Shown here: one piece after another, positions 1 through 5,606 of the stretch
How the letters are laid out: each line of letters begins with the position of its first letter
Position numbering within the stretch: the first letter of the stretch is position 1
Assembly: GCA_003519485.1 (NCBI GenBank)
Contig: DOWQ01000459.1
Location: 1 to 7,780 of the forward strand
Direction of reading: 5' to 3'
Length of the DNA: 7,780 nucleotides
Source of the DNA: Streptomyces sp.
GTDB lineage: Bacteria > Actinomycetota > Actinomycetes > Streptomycetales > Streptomycetaceae
The notes under the pieces: generated by a model
Told to the model about the DNA's origin: nothing
The model's input: the letters and a program-made list of their open reading frames with translations, nothing else
Database searches by the model: none
Program-made: the position numbers and the translations under genes

Positions 1-22
1 GCGGCGGGGGATCCCCCGCCGC
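1..22. terminator. Perfect palindrome, likely bidirectional terminator
   Basis: The first 22 bases are a perfect palindrome: the arm GCGGCGGGG is followed by GATC and then CCCCGCCGC. As RNA this folds into a 9-bp all-GC stem with a 4-nt loop from either strand. It lies about 30 bases beyond the stop of the minus-strand hexosaminidase gene, where a terminator is expected. There is no visible U-tract, which is common in Streptomyces terminators. The window edge cuts the flank, so the stem could be longer. Confidence 0.65.
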
Positions 23-51
23 CCCGGCCCGTACGGTCAGCCGTCAGCCGG

Positions 52-1689
52 TCACTCCCCCGGCCACGGCACCTGCGGAGAGCGGTAGTAGTCGATGCCC
101 ATCGCCGACCAGCGCGGCCCGTGGGCGGCGAGCCGTTCCTTGTAGGTGTCCCAGTCGTGCGTGCTCGCCGGGGACCAGCCGAGTTCGGCGATGCCCGGGA
201 GCCGCGGGAAGGCCATGAACTCGATGTGGTCGCTGGTCGAGATGGTCTCCGACCACAGCGGCGCCTCGACCCCGAGGACGGCGGAGGACGGCGCGCCCTT
301 GATGTAACTCCCCGGGTCCCAGTCGTAGGACTGCTTCGCCTCGACATAGCCGGCCCAGCTCAGCCCGAGCGGGGTGTCCTTGTCGTACTTCATGTCGAGG
401 TAGGACCGGTTGGCGGGCGAGAGGATGAGCTTCGTGCCCGCCTTGGCCGCGTCCACGACCCCCTGCTCGGTGCCGGTCGTGCCCCAGTACTGCGCGACCG
501 CGCCGTCGATCGGGTCGGCACCGGTCAGCTGGTGCCAGCCGACCACCGTCTTGCCGTACGCGTCGACGGTCCGCTGGGCGCGGGCCATGAAGGCGACGTA
601 GTCCTCGTGGCTGGTGGCGTGCGCCTCGTCGCCGCCGATGTGGAGGTAGCGACCCGGGGTCAGCTCGGCGATCTCGCGCACCACGTCGTCGATGAAGTCG
701 TAAGTGATCTCCTTGTCGACGCACAGCGAGCTGAAGCCGACGTTCGTGCCCGTGTAGAGCGGCGGCGCGACACCGTCGCAGTTCAGCTCGGCGTACGAGG
801 CGAGGGCCGCGTTGGTGTGCCCGGGCATGTCGATCTCGGGGACGACCTCCAGGTGGCGGTCGGCCGCGTACCGGACGATCTCCCGGTACTCCCGCTTGGT
901 GTAGTGGCCGCCGGCGCCGCCCCCGACCTGGGTGCTGCCGCCGTACTCCGCCAGCCGCGGCCAGGAGTCGATGGCGATCCGCCAGCCCTGGTCGTCCGAC
1001 AGGTGCAGATGCAGCTTATTGATCTTGTACAGCGCCATCTGGTCGATGTACTTCTTCACCTGTCCGACGGTGAAGAAGTGCCGGGAGACGTCCAGCATCG
1101 CGCTCCGGTAGGCGTAGCGCGGCGCGTCGGTGACGGTGCCGCCCGCGACCGTCCAGGAGGCCGTCTGCCGCTCGTTCCGCTCGACGGCGGCCGGCAGCAG
1201 CTGACGGAGCGTCTGGACGCCCCGGAAGAGCCCCGCGTGCTCGCGGGCGCTGATGGTGACGCCGTCGCGCGAGGAGCGCAGCCGGTAGCCCTCGGACCCG
1301 AGGGCCGGGTCGCCCGCGCCGAGCCGCAGCACGATGCCGGGGCCCTGCCGGGTGGTGACGGGAAGTTCATAGCCGGTGGAGGGCCGGAGCACCTCGGCGA
1401 GCTGTTCACCGATCCGGCGCGCCCCGTCGGTGTCGGGCACCCGGATACGGGTGTCGGGGCCGATCTCGTACGCCGTGCCGCCCTGCCGTACGGAGACGGG
1501 TGCGGGCACGAGAGTGCCGAACCGGGCGGCGGCGGCATCGGCGTCGGAGGGCGCGTCGGCGGTGGTCCCGTGGTCGGGCGCCGCCGCGGCGGTGCCGGTG
1601 GCCACGGCTCCCCCGGTGACGACGAGCAGCAGGGCGCAGAGCAGCCTGGTGAGCGATCCGGGATGATCCGGGGCAGTGATTCGTCGCAC
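52..1689 (-). CDS. Secreted GH20 beta-N-acetylhexosaminidase
   Basis: This enzyme removes terminal beta-linked GlcNAc (and GalNAc) from chitin oligomers and related glycans outside the cell. The protein has 545 residues. Residues 1-37 look like a Sec signal peptide: RR near the N-terminus, a hydrophobic stretch LLCALLLVVTGGAVATG, then TAAAA before the likely cleavage site. A GH20b-type N-terminal domain spans about 55-185 and the GH20 barrel about 190-520. Family landmarks are LDVSRHF with Arg203, HLHLSDDQGWRI (227-238), and the catalytic pair Asp354-Glu355 in HIGGDEAH, used in the family's substrate-assisted mechanism. Pocket tryptophans are likely W385, W402 and W479. The reading frame stays open far upstream to 2301, but the GTG at 1689 is chosen because AAGGGA (complement of 1696-1701) sits 6 nt before it and the signal peptide starts there. 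A dre-like DasR site lies 86 bp upstream. The catalytic set is complete, so the enzyme should be active. Confidence 0.95.
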   Translation of the reverse strand: MRRITAPDHPGSLTRLLCALLLVVTGGAVATGTAAAAPDHGTTADAPSDADAAAARFGTLVPAPVSVRQGGTAYEIGPDTRIRVPDTDGARRIGEQLAEVLRPSTGYELPVTTRQGPGIVLRLGAGDPALGSEGYRLRSSRDGVTISAREHAGLFRGVQTLRQLLPAAVERNERQTASWTVAGGTVTDAPRYAYRSAMLDVSRHFFTVGQVKKYIDQMALYKINKLHLHLSDDQGWRIAIDSWPRLAEYGGSTQVGGGAGGHYTKREYREIVRYAADRHLEVVPEIDMPGHTNAALASYAELNCDGVAPPLYTGTNVGFSSLCVDKEITYDFIDDVVREIAELTPGRYLHIGGDEAHATSHEDYVAFMARAQRTVDAYGKTVVGWHQLTGADPIDGAVAQYWGTTGTEQGVVDAAKAGTKLILSPANRSYLDMKYDKDTPLGLSWAGYVEAKQSYDWDPGSYIKGAPSSAVLGVEAPLWSETISTSDHIEFMAFPRLPGIAELGWSPASTHDWDTYKERLAAHGPRWSAMGIDYYRSPQVPWPGE

Positions 1690-1747
1690 GAGCGGTCCCT
1701 TTCGACGGGTCTCGTCCCACAGGAATTGAGCGACCGAACGGTCACCA

Positions 1748-1776
1748 TGGGTATCGCGCACCCCAACCCGGGTCAA
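1748..1776 (-). promoter_or_regulatory. Putative hexosaminidase promoter
   Basis: Read on the minus strand, TTGACC (complement of 1771-1776) is followed by a 17-nt spacer and TACCCA (complement of 1748-1753). The -35 is a good match to TTGACR and the -10 is poor. Transcription would begin near 1741 and give a leader of about 50 nt containing the AAGGGA ribosome site. The -35 overlaps the dre-like operator, so a bound repressor would block it. Confidence 0.45.
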
Positions 1777-1790
1777 GGGTGTAGACCAAT
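1775..1790 (-). promoter_or_regulatory. dre-like DasR operator
   Basis: On the minus strand the 16 bases read ATTGGTCTACACCCTT. Against the published DasR-responsive element ACTGGTCTAGACCACT, 12 of 16 positions match, and 10 of 12 match in the core TGGTCTAGACCA. DasR is the GntR-family repressor of chitin and GlcNAc genes in Streptomyces, and hexosaminidase is an expected target. The site overlaps the proposed -35. Binding is inferred, not shown. Confidence 0.65.
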
Positions 1791-1890
1791 CCGGCACCGT
1801 TTCCGCCATCCGCCCGAGGCCCCGGACACCCGCCTGCGGGAGCCCCGACACCGCTCGAGCGGCCGAATTTTCCCTCCTCAGAGAGATCTG

Positions 1891-1906
1891 TGCCCGATTC
1901 CGGGCA
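1891..1906. repeat. Perfect inverted repeat TGCCCG-attc-CGGGCA
   Basis: A 6-bp perfect inverted repeat with a 4-nt centre lies in the divergent region, 7 bp before the proposed -35 of the small gene at 1948. It could be an operator for that gene. On the minus strand it lies upstream of the hexosaminidase promoter. No regulator is recognised. Confidence 0.4.
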
Positions 1907-1912
1907 GGATTC

Positions 1913-1941
1913 TTGCAAAAGTAGTGCGTTCTCAGCAGTAT
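1913..1941 (+). promoter_or_regulatory. Putative promoter of small gene, leaderless arrangement
   Basis: TTGCAA (1913-1918), a 17-nt spacer and CAGTAT (1936-1941) form a plausible housekeeping promoter. Six bases separate the -10 from the GTG at 1948, so transcription would start at or next to the start codon. This is the usual geometry of leaderless actinobacterial genes and agrees with the absence of a Shine-Dalgarno sequence before 1948. Confidence 0.45.
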
Positions 1942-1947
1942 CGACGG

Positions 1948-2223
1948 GTGCGCGAACGCCCCTCGTCCCATGACGACCTCGTCGACCACCTGGTCCGCAG
2001 CACGCCGCTCCAGCGCGGCGAGGCGGTCCGGGTGGTGCTGGACGTGCTGGCGTACTTCGACGAGACCACCGACGAGTTCGTCCGCCGCCGCCACCGGGAA
2101 CTGCAGTCCGGCGGGCTGGCCAACGCGGAGATCTTCGAGCGGATAGCGGCCGAGCTGCCGCACCGCGCGGTGGCGCCGCCGGAGCTCTCGCTGCGGCAGC
2201 TGCGCCGCGTGGTCTACGGCTGA
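1948..2223 (+). CDS. Small protein of unknown function, 91 aa
   Basis: I do not recognise a named family. The 91 residues are charged and predicted mostly helical, with no signal peptide, membrane segment or metal-binding cysteines, so the product is probably a small soluble cytoplasmic protein. Distinct stretches are LVDHLVRSTPLQRGEAVRVV (11-30), then LAYFDETTDEFVRRRHRELQ, then IFERIAAELPHR, and a C-terminal RQLRRVVYG. The alternating hydrophobic and charged pattern may suit a compact helical bundle. Codon use is strongly GC3-biased like the neighbours, which supports coding. The GTG at 1948 is favoured because it sits 6 nt after a -10-like element (leaderless). An in-frame GTG at 1924 is an alternative with AGGAT 13 nt upstream. 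The gene is divergent from the hexosaminidase and 146 nt upstream of glmS, with a hairpin right after its stop, so it is probably its own transcription unit. Confidence 0.7.
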   Translation: MRERPSSHDDLVDHLVRSTPLQRGEAVRVVLDVLAYFDETTDEFVRRRHRELQSGGLANAEIFERIAAELPHRAVAPPELSLRQLRRVVYG

Positions 2224-2228
2224 CCGGA

Positions 2229-2249
2229 GCGCCGCGGAGCGCGCGGCGC
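2229..2249 (+). terminator. Hairpin after the small gene
   Basis: GCGCCGCG (2229-2236) pairs perfectly with CGCGGCGC (2242-2249) around a 5-nt loop, starting 5 bases after the stop codon at 2221-2223. The 8-bp GC stem, with no T-run, fits a Streptomyces-style terminator separating this gene from glmS. Confidence 0.5.
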
Positions 2250-2355
2250 GCAGCACAGCTCTGCACGGCCCGGGCACAGCGGCACCAGGCACACGCCGCA
2301 CAAAGCCGGAGGAACGCGGAATCGTCGCAGGACGCGGCGCGGAACAGAACGACGT

Positions 2356-2362
2356 GGAGGGG
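2356..2362 (+). promoter_or_regulatory. glmS ribosome binding site
   Basis: GGAGGGG lies 7 nt before the ATG at 2370. This is a strong Shine-Dalgarno match that fixes the start. That start also puts the essential Cys directly after Met. Confidence 0.85.
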
Positions 2363-2369
2363 ATGGAAC

Positions 2370-4184
2370 ATGTGCGGGATCGTCGGATACATCGGTAGGA
2401 GGGACGTCGCTCCGCTGCTACTGGAGGGCCTGCAGCGGCTGGAGTACCGGGGCTACGACTCGGCCGGCATCGCCATCAGCGGCAGGACGGGCGCGCTCAG
2501 GACCGTCAAGGCCAAGGGCCGGGTCCGGGAGCTGGAGGAGCGGATCCCCAAGCGCTTCGCGGGCACCACGGGCATCGCCCACACCCGCTGGGCCACCCAC
2601 GGCGCGCCGAACGACGAGAACGCGCACCCTCACCTGGACGCCGACGGCAAGGTCGCCGTCGTCCACAACGGGATCATCGACAACGCCTCCGAGCTGCGCG
2701 CCAAGCTGACCGCCGACGGCGTCGCCTTCGCCTCGGAGACGGACTCCGAGGTGCTCGCACACCTGATCGGCCGCTCCCAGGCCGAGACCCTGGAGGAGAA
2801 GGTCCGCCAGACCCTCCGGCTGGTCGAGGGCACGTACGGAATCGCTGTCCTGCACGCCGACTTCCCGGACCGCATCATCGCCGCCCGCAACGGCTCGCCG
2901 GTCGTCCTCGGCATCGGCGAGAAGGAGATGTTCGTCTCCTCCGACGTCGCCGCTCTCGTCAGCCACACCCGCCAGGTCGTCACCCTCGACGACGGCGAGA
3001 TGGCCACCCTGAAGGCCGACGACTACCGCACGTACACCACCGAGGGCAGCCGCACCTCGGCCTCGCCGACCACCGTGGAGTGGGCGGCCGAGTCGTACGA
3101 CATGGGTGGCCACGACACCTATATGCACAAGGAGATCTCCGAGCAGGCGGACGCCGTGGACCGGGTGCTGCGCGGCCGGATCGACGACCGCTTCGCCACC
3201 GTCCACCTCGGCGGCCTCAACCTCGACGCACGCGAGGCCCGCGGGGTCCGCCGGGTCAAGATCCTCGGCTGCGGCTCCGCCTACCACGCCGGCCAGATCG
3301 GCGCCCAGCTGATCGAGGAGCTGGCCCGCATCCCGGCGGACGCCGAGCCCGCGAGCGAGTTCCGCTACCGCAACGCGGTCGTGGACCCGGACACCCTCTA
3401 CATCGCGGTCAGCCAGTCCGGCGAGACGTACGACACGCTGGCGGCCGTACAGGAGCTGAAGCGCAAGGGCGCGCGCGTCCTGGGCGTCGTCAACGTCGTG
3501 GGCAGCGCCATCGCCCGCGCGACGGACGGCGGCGTCTACGTCCACGCCGGGCCCGAGGTCTGCGTCGTCTCCACCAAGTGCTTCACCAACACCGCTGTCG
3601 CCTTCGCCCTGCTGGCCCTGCACCTGGGCCGGATCCGCGATCTGTCCGTCGCGGACGGCAAGCGGATCATCGCGGGCCTGCGGAAGCTGCCCGCGCAGAT
3701 CGCCGAGGTGCTGGCGGACGAGGAGCGGATCGCCGCGCTGGCGGCCGAGTACGCGGACGCGAAGAGCATGATGTTCGTCGGCCGGGTGCGCGGCTACCCG
3801 GTGGCCCGCGAGGCCTCCCTGAAGCTCAAGGAGGTCTCCTACGTCCACGCGGAGGCGTACCCGGCGTCGGAGCTGAAGCACGGGCCGCTGGCCCTGATCG
3901 AGCCGGCCGTACCGACCGTCGCGATCGTGCCGGACGACGAGCTGCTGGAGAAGAACCGCGCGACGCTCGAGGAGATCAAGGCACGCAGCGGCCGGATCCT
4001 GGCCGTCGCCCACCAGGAGCAGGAGAAGGCCGACCACACGCTGCTGGTGCCGAAGAACGAGGCCGAGCTGGACCCGATCCTGATGGGCATCCCGCTCCAA
4101 CTGCTGGCCTACCACTCGGCTCTGGCGCTGGGCCGCGACATCGACAAGCCCCGCAACCTGGCGAAGTCCGTCACCGTCGAGTGA
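2370..4184 (+). CDS. glmS: Glutamine--fructose-6-phosphate aminotransferase (isomerizing)
   Basis: This cytoplasmic enzyme makes glucosamine-6-phosphate from fructose-6-phosphate and glutamine, the first step to UDP-GlcNAc and peptidoglycan. The protein has 604 residues, near the usual ~610. Residues 1 to ~220 are the class II glutaminase domain: nucleophile Cys2 (N-terminal after Met removal), RLEYRGYDSAG (23-33), HTRWATHG (71-78) and HNGIIDN (99-105). Two SIS sugar-isomerase domains follow: GCGSAYHAG (300-308) and SQSGETYDTLAA (348-359) in the first; KLKEVSYVHAEAYPASELKHG (485-505) and the C-terminal KPRNLAKSVTVE in the second. The loop usually read as ASTKAFT in GlmS is VSTKCFTNT here (400-408), which suggests a divergent paralogue. 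Streptomyces species commonly carry two glmS genes. No glmS ribozyme is apparent in the 146-nt upstream gap. The gene is followed by a terminator hairpin and appears monocistronic. Confidence 0.95.
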   Translation: MCGIVGYIGRRDVAPLLLEGLQRLEYRGYDSAGIAISGRTGALRTVKAKGRVRELEERIPKRFAGTTGIAHTRWATHGAPNDENAHPHLDADGKVAVVHNGIIDNASELRAKLTADGVAFASETDSEVLAHLIGRSQAETLEEKVRQTLRLVEGTYGIAVLHADFPDRIIAARNGSPVVLGIGEKEMFVSSDVAALVSHTRQVVTLDDGEMATLKADDYRTYTTEGSRTSASPTTVEWAAESYDMGGHDTYMHKEISEQADAVDRVLRGRIDDRFATVHLGGLNLDAREARGVRRVKILGCGSAYHAGQIGAQLIEELARIPADAEPASEFRYRNAVVDPDTLYIAVSQSGETYDTLAAVQELKRKGARVLGVVNVVGSAIARATDGGVYVHAGPEVCVVSTKCFTNTAVAFALLALHLGRIRDLSVADGKRIIAGLRKLPAQIAEVLADEERIAALAAEYADAKSMMFVGRVRGYPVAREASLKLKEVSYVHAEAYPASELKHGPLALIEPAVPTVAIVPDDELLEKNRATLEEIKARSGRILAVAHQEQEKADHTLLVPKNEAELDPILMGIPLQLLAYHSALALGRDIDKPRNLAKSVTVE

Positions 4185-4196
4185 CCCGCGGGACCG

Positions 4197-4227
4197 CCCC
4201 CGGCGCGTGCCACCATACGCGCGGGGG
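4197..4227 (+). terminator. glmS terminator hairpin
   Basis: CCCCC (4197-4201), a bulged G, then GCGCGT (4203-4208) pair with ACGCGC (4217-4222) and GGGGG (4223-4227) across an 8-nt loop. This gives 11 base pairs with one bulge, starting 12 nt after the glmS stop. The GGGGG can also pair with CCCCC at 4235-4239, an alternative fold. No U-tract follows. Confidence 0.6.
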
Positions 4228-4300
4228 ACGGCCTCCCCCGGCGCCGGCGCCGCTCCCGCACGCCGGCCCGGCCGCCACCCGCACGGGACCGTCACCTCCC

Positions 4301-4355
4301 GGCCGGCGGGCGGCACGTCCGTCCTTCCGTCTGTACGGATGAATACCCGCCGGCC
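4301..4355. terminator. Nested inverted repeat between convergent genes
   Basis: GGCCGGCGGG (4301-4310) and CCCGCCGGCC (4346-4355) are perfect 10-bp inverted copies. Inside the 35-nt interval lies a second hairpin, TCCGT-ctgt-ACGGA (4326-4339). The fold is symmetric, so it could stop transcripts from both glmS and the opposing stress-protein gene. Its role is inferred from position between convergent genes. Confidence 0.5.
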
Positions 4356-4368
4356 GGCCGCGCTGCAC

Positions 4369-4457
4369 CTCTGCCGGGCCTCTTCCGGGACTTTCCGGCG
4401 CTTTTCCGGGGGCTTCCGGGGCTCTGCCGGACTTTCGGGCCTTCCGGTCCTTCCCCC
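4369..4457 (+). repeat. Helically phased CTTTCCGG-type degenerate array
   Basis: About eight short units of the form CTYTTCCGGGG follow each other. CCGG cores start at 4374, 4385, 4395, 4406, 4416 and 4427, at steps of 11, 10, 11, 10 and 11. Then come a degenerate unit (CTTTCGGGC, from 4432) and another core at 4444. The plus strand is pyrimidine/CCGG-rich and the minus strand reads GGAAG-rich. The array ends 6 bases before the stop of the minus-strand stress-protein gene and therefore lies in its 3' untranslated region. Function is unknown. Confidence 0.6.
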
Positions 4458-4462
4458 TCGGC

Positions 4463-4984
4463 TCAGGGGACAACCACGACCGGGCGCTGCGCCCGGCGCG
4501 CGAGCCGGCCGGCGACCGAGCCGAAGACGCGCCCGACCAGCCCGTGCGTGGAGCCCACCACGATCGCGTCGGCCTCGTACTCCCGGCCGACGTCCTCCAG
4601 CTCGTGGCAGATGTCACCGCCGCGCTCGACGAGGACCCACGGCGTCTCCGCCAGATAGTCGGCGCAGGCCAGTTCCAGGCCGAGCACCTCCGTGCGGTGG
4701 TCCGGCACGTCCACGAAGACCGGGGGCTCGCAGCCGGCCCAGACCGTCGTCGGCAGCCGGTTGGCCACATGGACGATGATCAGGCCGTTGCCGGTGCGCC
4801 GGGCCATGCCGATGGCGTACGCCAGGGCGCGTTCACTGGACGTGGAGCCGTCGAAGCCGACGACGACACCGTGCTGGAACGCCGGATCGCAGGAATGGCG
4901 CGTGACTTCCACCGCATCCAGGTCCGACCTGGGGTCGGCGACCTGCTTGCGGTTCGCGGGTTCGGGAATCTCGTGACCGGCCAT
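4463..4984 (-). CDS. Universal stress protein (UspA family)
   Basis: This is a single Usp domain protein of 173 residues, presumably cytoplasmic. A ~37-residue polar N-terminal extension precedes the domain. The first strand and helix are GVVVGFDGSTSSERALAYAI (39-58), with the conserved Asp45 and S/T cluster; LIIVHVANRL (68-77) is strand 2; DAIVVGSTHG (139-148) and the following FGSVAGRLARRAQRPVVVVP form the C-terminal nucleotide-binding region. The usual ATP motif is G-2x-G-9x-G(S/T); here the spacing from G148 to G155-S156 is only six residues, so ATP binding is uncertain. The role is probably stress or dormancy related, but no target can be named. The ATG at 4984 is chosen because it opens the extension, though its ribosome site is weak (GAGA 6 nt upstream). 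A GTG at residue 28 is an alternative start. The gene is convergent with glmS and divergent from adpA. Confidence 0.88.
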   Translation of the reverse strand: MAGHEIPEPANRKQVADPRSDLDAVEVTRHSCDPAFQHGVVVGFDGSTSSERALAYAIGMARRTGNGLIIVHVANRLPTTVWAGCEPPVFVDVPDHRTEVLGLELACADYLAETPWVLVERGGDICHELEDVGREYEADAIVVGSTHGLVGRVFGSVAGRLARRAQRPVVVVP

Positions 4985-5026
4985 CGGTGTCTCGGCGAAG
5001 AAGGTCCTCTGCGGAGGGAACGACGG

Positions 5027-5056
5027 TTGACGGTGGAGTGGTCGCAGGGGTGGATA
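5027..5056 (+). promoter_or_regulatory. Putative plus-strand promoter far upstream of adpA
   Basis: TTGACG (5027-5032), an 18-nt spacer and TGGATA (5051-5056) form a plausible promoter pointing toward adpA. Transcription would start near 5063, within the GGGAA/TTCCC inverted repeat, and leave a leader of about 700 nt. The -35 is strong and the -10 only moderate. It could instead drive a non-coding RNA. Confidence 0.3.
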
Positions 5057-5060
5057 GTCC

Positions 5061-5075
5061 GGGAATCATCTTCCC
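5061..5075. repeat. Inverted repeat GGGAA-tcatc-TTCCC
   Basis: Perfect 5-bp arms flank a 5-nt centre just downstream of the -10 of the candidate promoter at 5027-5056, and in the upstream region of the stress-protein gene on the other strand. The size and position suit an operator. No regulator is recognised. Confidence 0.35.
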
Positions 5076-5082
5076 AAGTCCT

Positions 5083-5096
5083 TACCCGCAAGGGTA
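5083..5096. repeat. Hairpin TACCC-gcaa-GGGTA with GNRA loop
   Basis: A perfect 5-bp stem closes a GCAA loop, a stable GNRA tetraloop if transcribed rightward. It lies about 20 nt beyond the start of a transcript from the 5027-5056 promoter. It could be an RNA element or simply a DNA palindrome. Confidence 0.35.
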
Positions 5097-5294
5097 CGGC
5101 GACACTCCTCACCTGCCCAAGCCCCACCGGCGAGCGGCCCGGGGGCCGACAACCGGCGCAGCCGCTGGTGCGACTGTCCGGGAGCATGCCGGAGCCGGGC
5201 GCGGAGCGCAATGCCCCCTTGCGGCCGGCTCACCGGGACGGGCGGGGCAGGGCGTACCGCACAGGTGTCCAGCGGCGCCTGGCCATCCACCGTA

Positions 5295-5323
5295 GGTGAC
5301 TCGGGTGCGAATGTCCCGTCACC
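5295..5323. repeat. Inverted repeat GGTGAC-N17-GTCACC
   Basis: GGTGAC (5295-5300) and GTCACC (5318-5323) are perfect inverted half-sites separated by 17 bp. The half-sites resemble the AGTGA/TCACC elements reported for BldD, which is known to control adpA in Streptomyces. The compact 15-bp BldD palindrome is not present, so this is only a candidate. Confidence 0.3.
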
Positions 5324-5596
5324 GGGCACGGAGAGCGGCCCCGCGGGGGGCGCACAGCGGGCGCACACGCGCGCACCGGGAGTACGCCGGTGGGAGGACT
5401 TTCTCGAACAAGTGCTCCCGATTCTTTTCAGCCAACTTCCCGCCGCTGCGCATCCTTTGCCGCACCGCCCTCGGAACCGCGCTCCCACCTGCGTGGAAAG
5501 GACCAAAGAGCCGTCGCGGTCCCTACGGGGAGCGACTGTCGGCCACAGGCGTACTTCCCAGCAACGCCGCCGAGTGCCACGCTTCGTGATCGAATG

Positions 5597-5606
5597 CTTC
5601 ACGCCA
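5597..5606 (-). promoter_or_regulatory. Candidate AdpA binding site (autoregulation)
   Basis: On the minus strand the bases read TGGCGTGAAG, matching 9 of 10 positions of the AdpA consensus TGGCSNGWWY; only the last base differs. The site lies 160 bp before the adpA start and about 75 bp upstream of the proposed start at 5679. AdpA represses its own gene in S. griseus, which makes the site plausible. One short match alone is weak evidence. Confidence 0.4.

Noticed and set aside
121..1923. Long plus-strand open frame antisense to the hexosaminidase
   Set aside because: It is a mirror of a GC3-rich gene, with no motif and no ribosome site. Only its last part, from about 1948, is a credible gene.
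2057..2076. Second dre-like sequence around GAGACCACC
   Set aside because: It matches dre at only about 10 of 16 positions, has no left half-site and lies within the small coding sequence.
1690..2301. Upstream extension of the hexosaminidase frame to 2301
   Set aside because: It runs antisense through the small gene, has no ribosome site, and places about 200 residues before an obvious signal peptide. The GTG at 1689 is clearly the start.
2224..2369. glmS ribozyme/riboswitch upstream of glmS
   Set aside because: That element is typical of Firmicutes, and the 146-nt gap shows no recognisable core. It holds a terminator hairpin and the SD only.
2418..4316. Long open frames opposite glmS and in its other plus-strand frames
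   Set aside because: They are composition-driven shadows: low-complexity Arg/Gly/Ala protein without domains, opposite a fully conserved gene.
4369..4457. CRISPR-like array
   Set aside because: The units are only 9-11 bp with no spacers and no cas genes, so it is a degenerate tandem repeat.
5071..5095. DosR/OsdR-type box before the stress-protein gene
   Set aside because: On the minus strand only one half-site (AGGACTT) resembles GGGACTT. The second half is absent.
5066..5602. Open frames between the stress gene and adpA on both strands
   Set aside because: They have no ribosome sites or family motifs, and codon use is unlike the neighbours. The stretch looks like regulatory DNA.
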